NCBI GenBank assembly: GCA_036490215.1 | Contig: DASXEH010000093.1 | Span: forward strand, 1-64,000 | Reading direction: 5' to 3' | Source: JASHSH01 sp036490215 | Lineage (GTDB): Bacteria > Pseudomonadota > Alphaproteobacteria > Rhodospirillales > Magnetospirillaceae | Length of the DNA stretch: 64,000 nt | Part shown: positions 63,918 through 64,000 of the stretch, piece by piece | How positions within the stretch are numbered: position 1 is the first letter of the stretch | How the letters are laid out: each line of letters begins with the position of its first letter | Notes under the pieces: model-generated | Databases searched by the model: none | Told to the model about the DNA's origin: nothing | What the model saw: only the letters and a program-made list of their open reading frames with translations | Program-made: the position numbers and the translations under genes

Positions 63918-64000
63918 ATGACGACGCAGAACATGACCATCGCCGAAGAGGTGGCAAGACGGCGCACTTTCGCCATCATTTCGCACCCGGATGCCGGCAA
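63918..64000 (+). CDS. prfC: peptide chain release factor 3, 3' part outside window
   Basis: The first 27 residues are visible: MTTQNMTIAEEVARRRTFAI, then ISHPDAG and the start of the Lys codon of the GTPase P-loop. This matches the N-terminus of RF3, the GTPase that recycles RF1/RF2 from the ribosome. Divergent from hsp20. Confidence 0.88.
   Translation, partial: MTTQNMTIAEEVARRRTFAIISHPDAG

Overview
The window is GC-rich, densely coded DNA from an alphaproteobacterial chromosome. The evidence is the gene content: an FzlA-type GST-like protein, an Hsp20-DUF1150 pair, an NDUFA9-like epimerase, DUF2125, a membrane-anchored cytochrome c of the CycM type, a YejABEF importer, and a kdsD-lptC-lptA-lptB-rpoN-ptsN run. 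It looks more like a Rhodospirillales-type lineage than a Rhizobiales one, but this is not proven here. No prophage, IS transposase or CRISPR array is seen. Two genes run off the window: the 5' end of a giant PAS kinase on the left and the 3' end of prfC on the right.

Layout. 0-15 kb: a many-PAS hybrid histidine kinase; the peroxide-defence locus oxyR (minus) divergent from ahpC-ahpD (plus); a soluble chemotaxis receptor; an aldo/keto reductase; a membrane histidine kinase with a stand-alone receiver; rlmJ. 15-27 kb: a MEMO1-AMMECR1 fusion, cysQ, a Sua5-type tsaC, an SDR, an ATP-grasp plus flavin-monooxygenase-like pair, acetoacetyl-CoA synthetase, a Sel1-repeat protein, phhB, a small zincin, and an ArsC-like protein. 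27-40 kb: an MscS-family channel, a ChaC-type cyclotransferase, a DUF2125 protein, an AT-richer LprI-like gene, the yejABEF peptide importer, and an MFS exporter. 40-52 kb: cytochrome c plus hisN, pheA, an HDAC-family deacetylase, a broken DUF559 gene framed by inverted repeats, a low-molecular-weight tyrosine phosphatase, a SulP transporter with its small XRE regulator, a sirtuin, and a three-gene sugar-type ABC importer. 52-64 kb: OsmC, GNAT, a deacetylase/fzlA/epimerase operon, tRNA-Leu(CAG), an RNase D-like exonuclease, the LPS-transport and sigma-54 cluster, and hsp20-DUF1150 behind a heat-shock-like promoter.

Many intergenic gaps carry short dyad repeats from at least six families: CCCTCCCC-GGGGAGGG, CCCGCGaaggCGGG, TCATTGCGAG-CTCGCAATGA, GGCCGGG-CCCGGCC, ACCACGAAGGC-GCCTTCGTGGT and CATCCTGAGGA. 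They fill all three internal gaps of the yej operon. They also supply a stop codon for rlmJ and crowd the start of the DUF2125 gene. The most suggestive locus is 43.54-43.97 kb. There a nonsense-mutated DUF559 endonuclease gene sits between inverted copies of the G-rich repeat arm, as if it were a repeat-associated mobile unit.

Genes that appear to work together: OxyR/AhpC/AhpD (peroxide sensing and detoxification); LptA/B/C with KdsD (LPS precursor and export), beside RpoN and PtsN (nitrogen and regulatory PTS); Yej A/B/E/F (peptide uptake); the 47.9-51.6 kb ABC genes (sugar-like uptake, with an operator overlapping the promoter); and Hsp20 with DUF1150.
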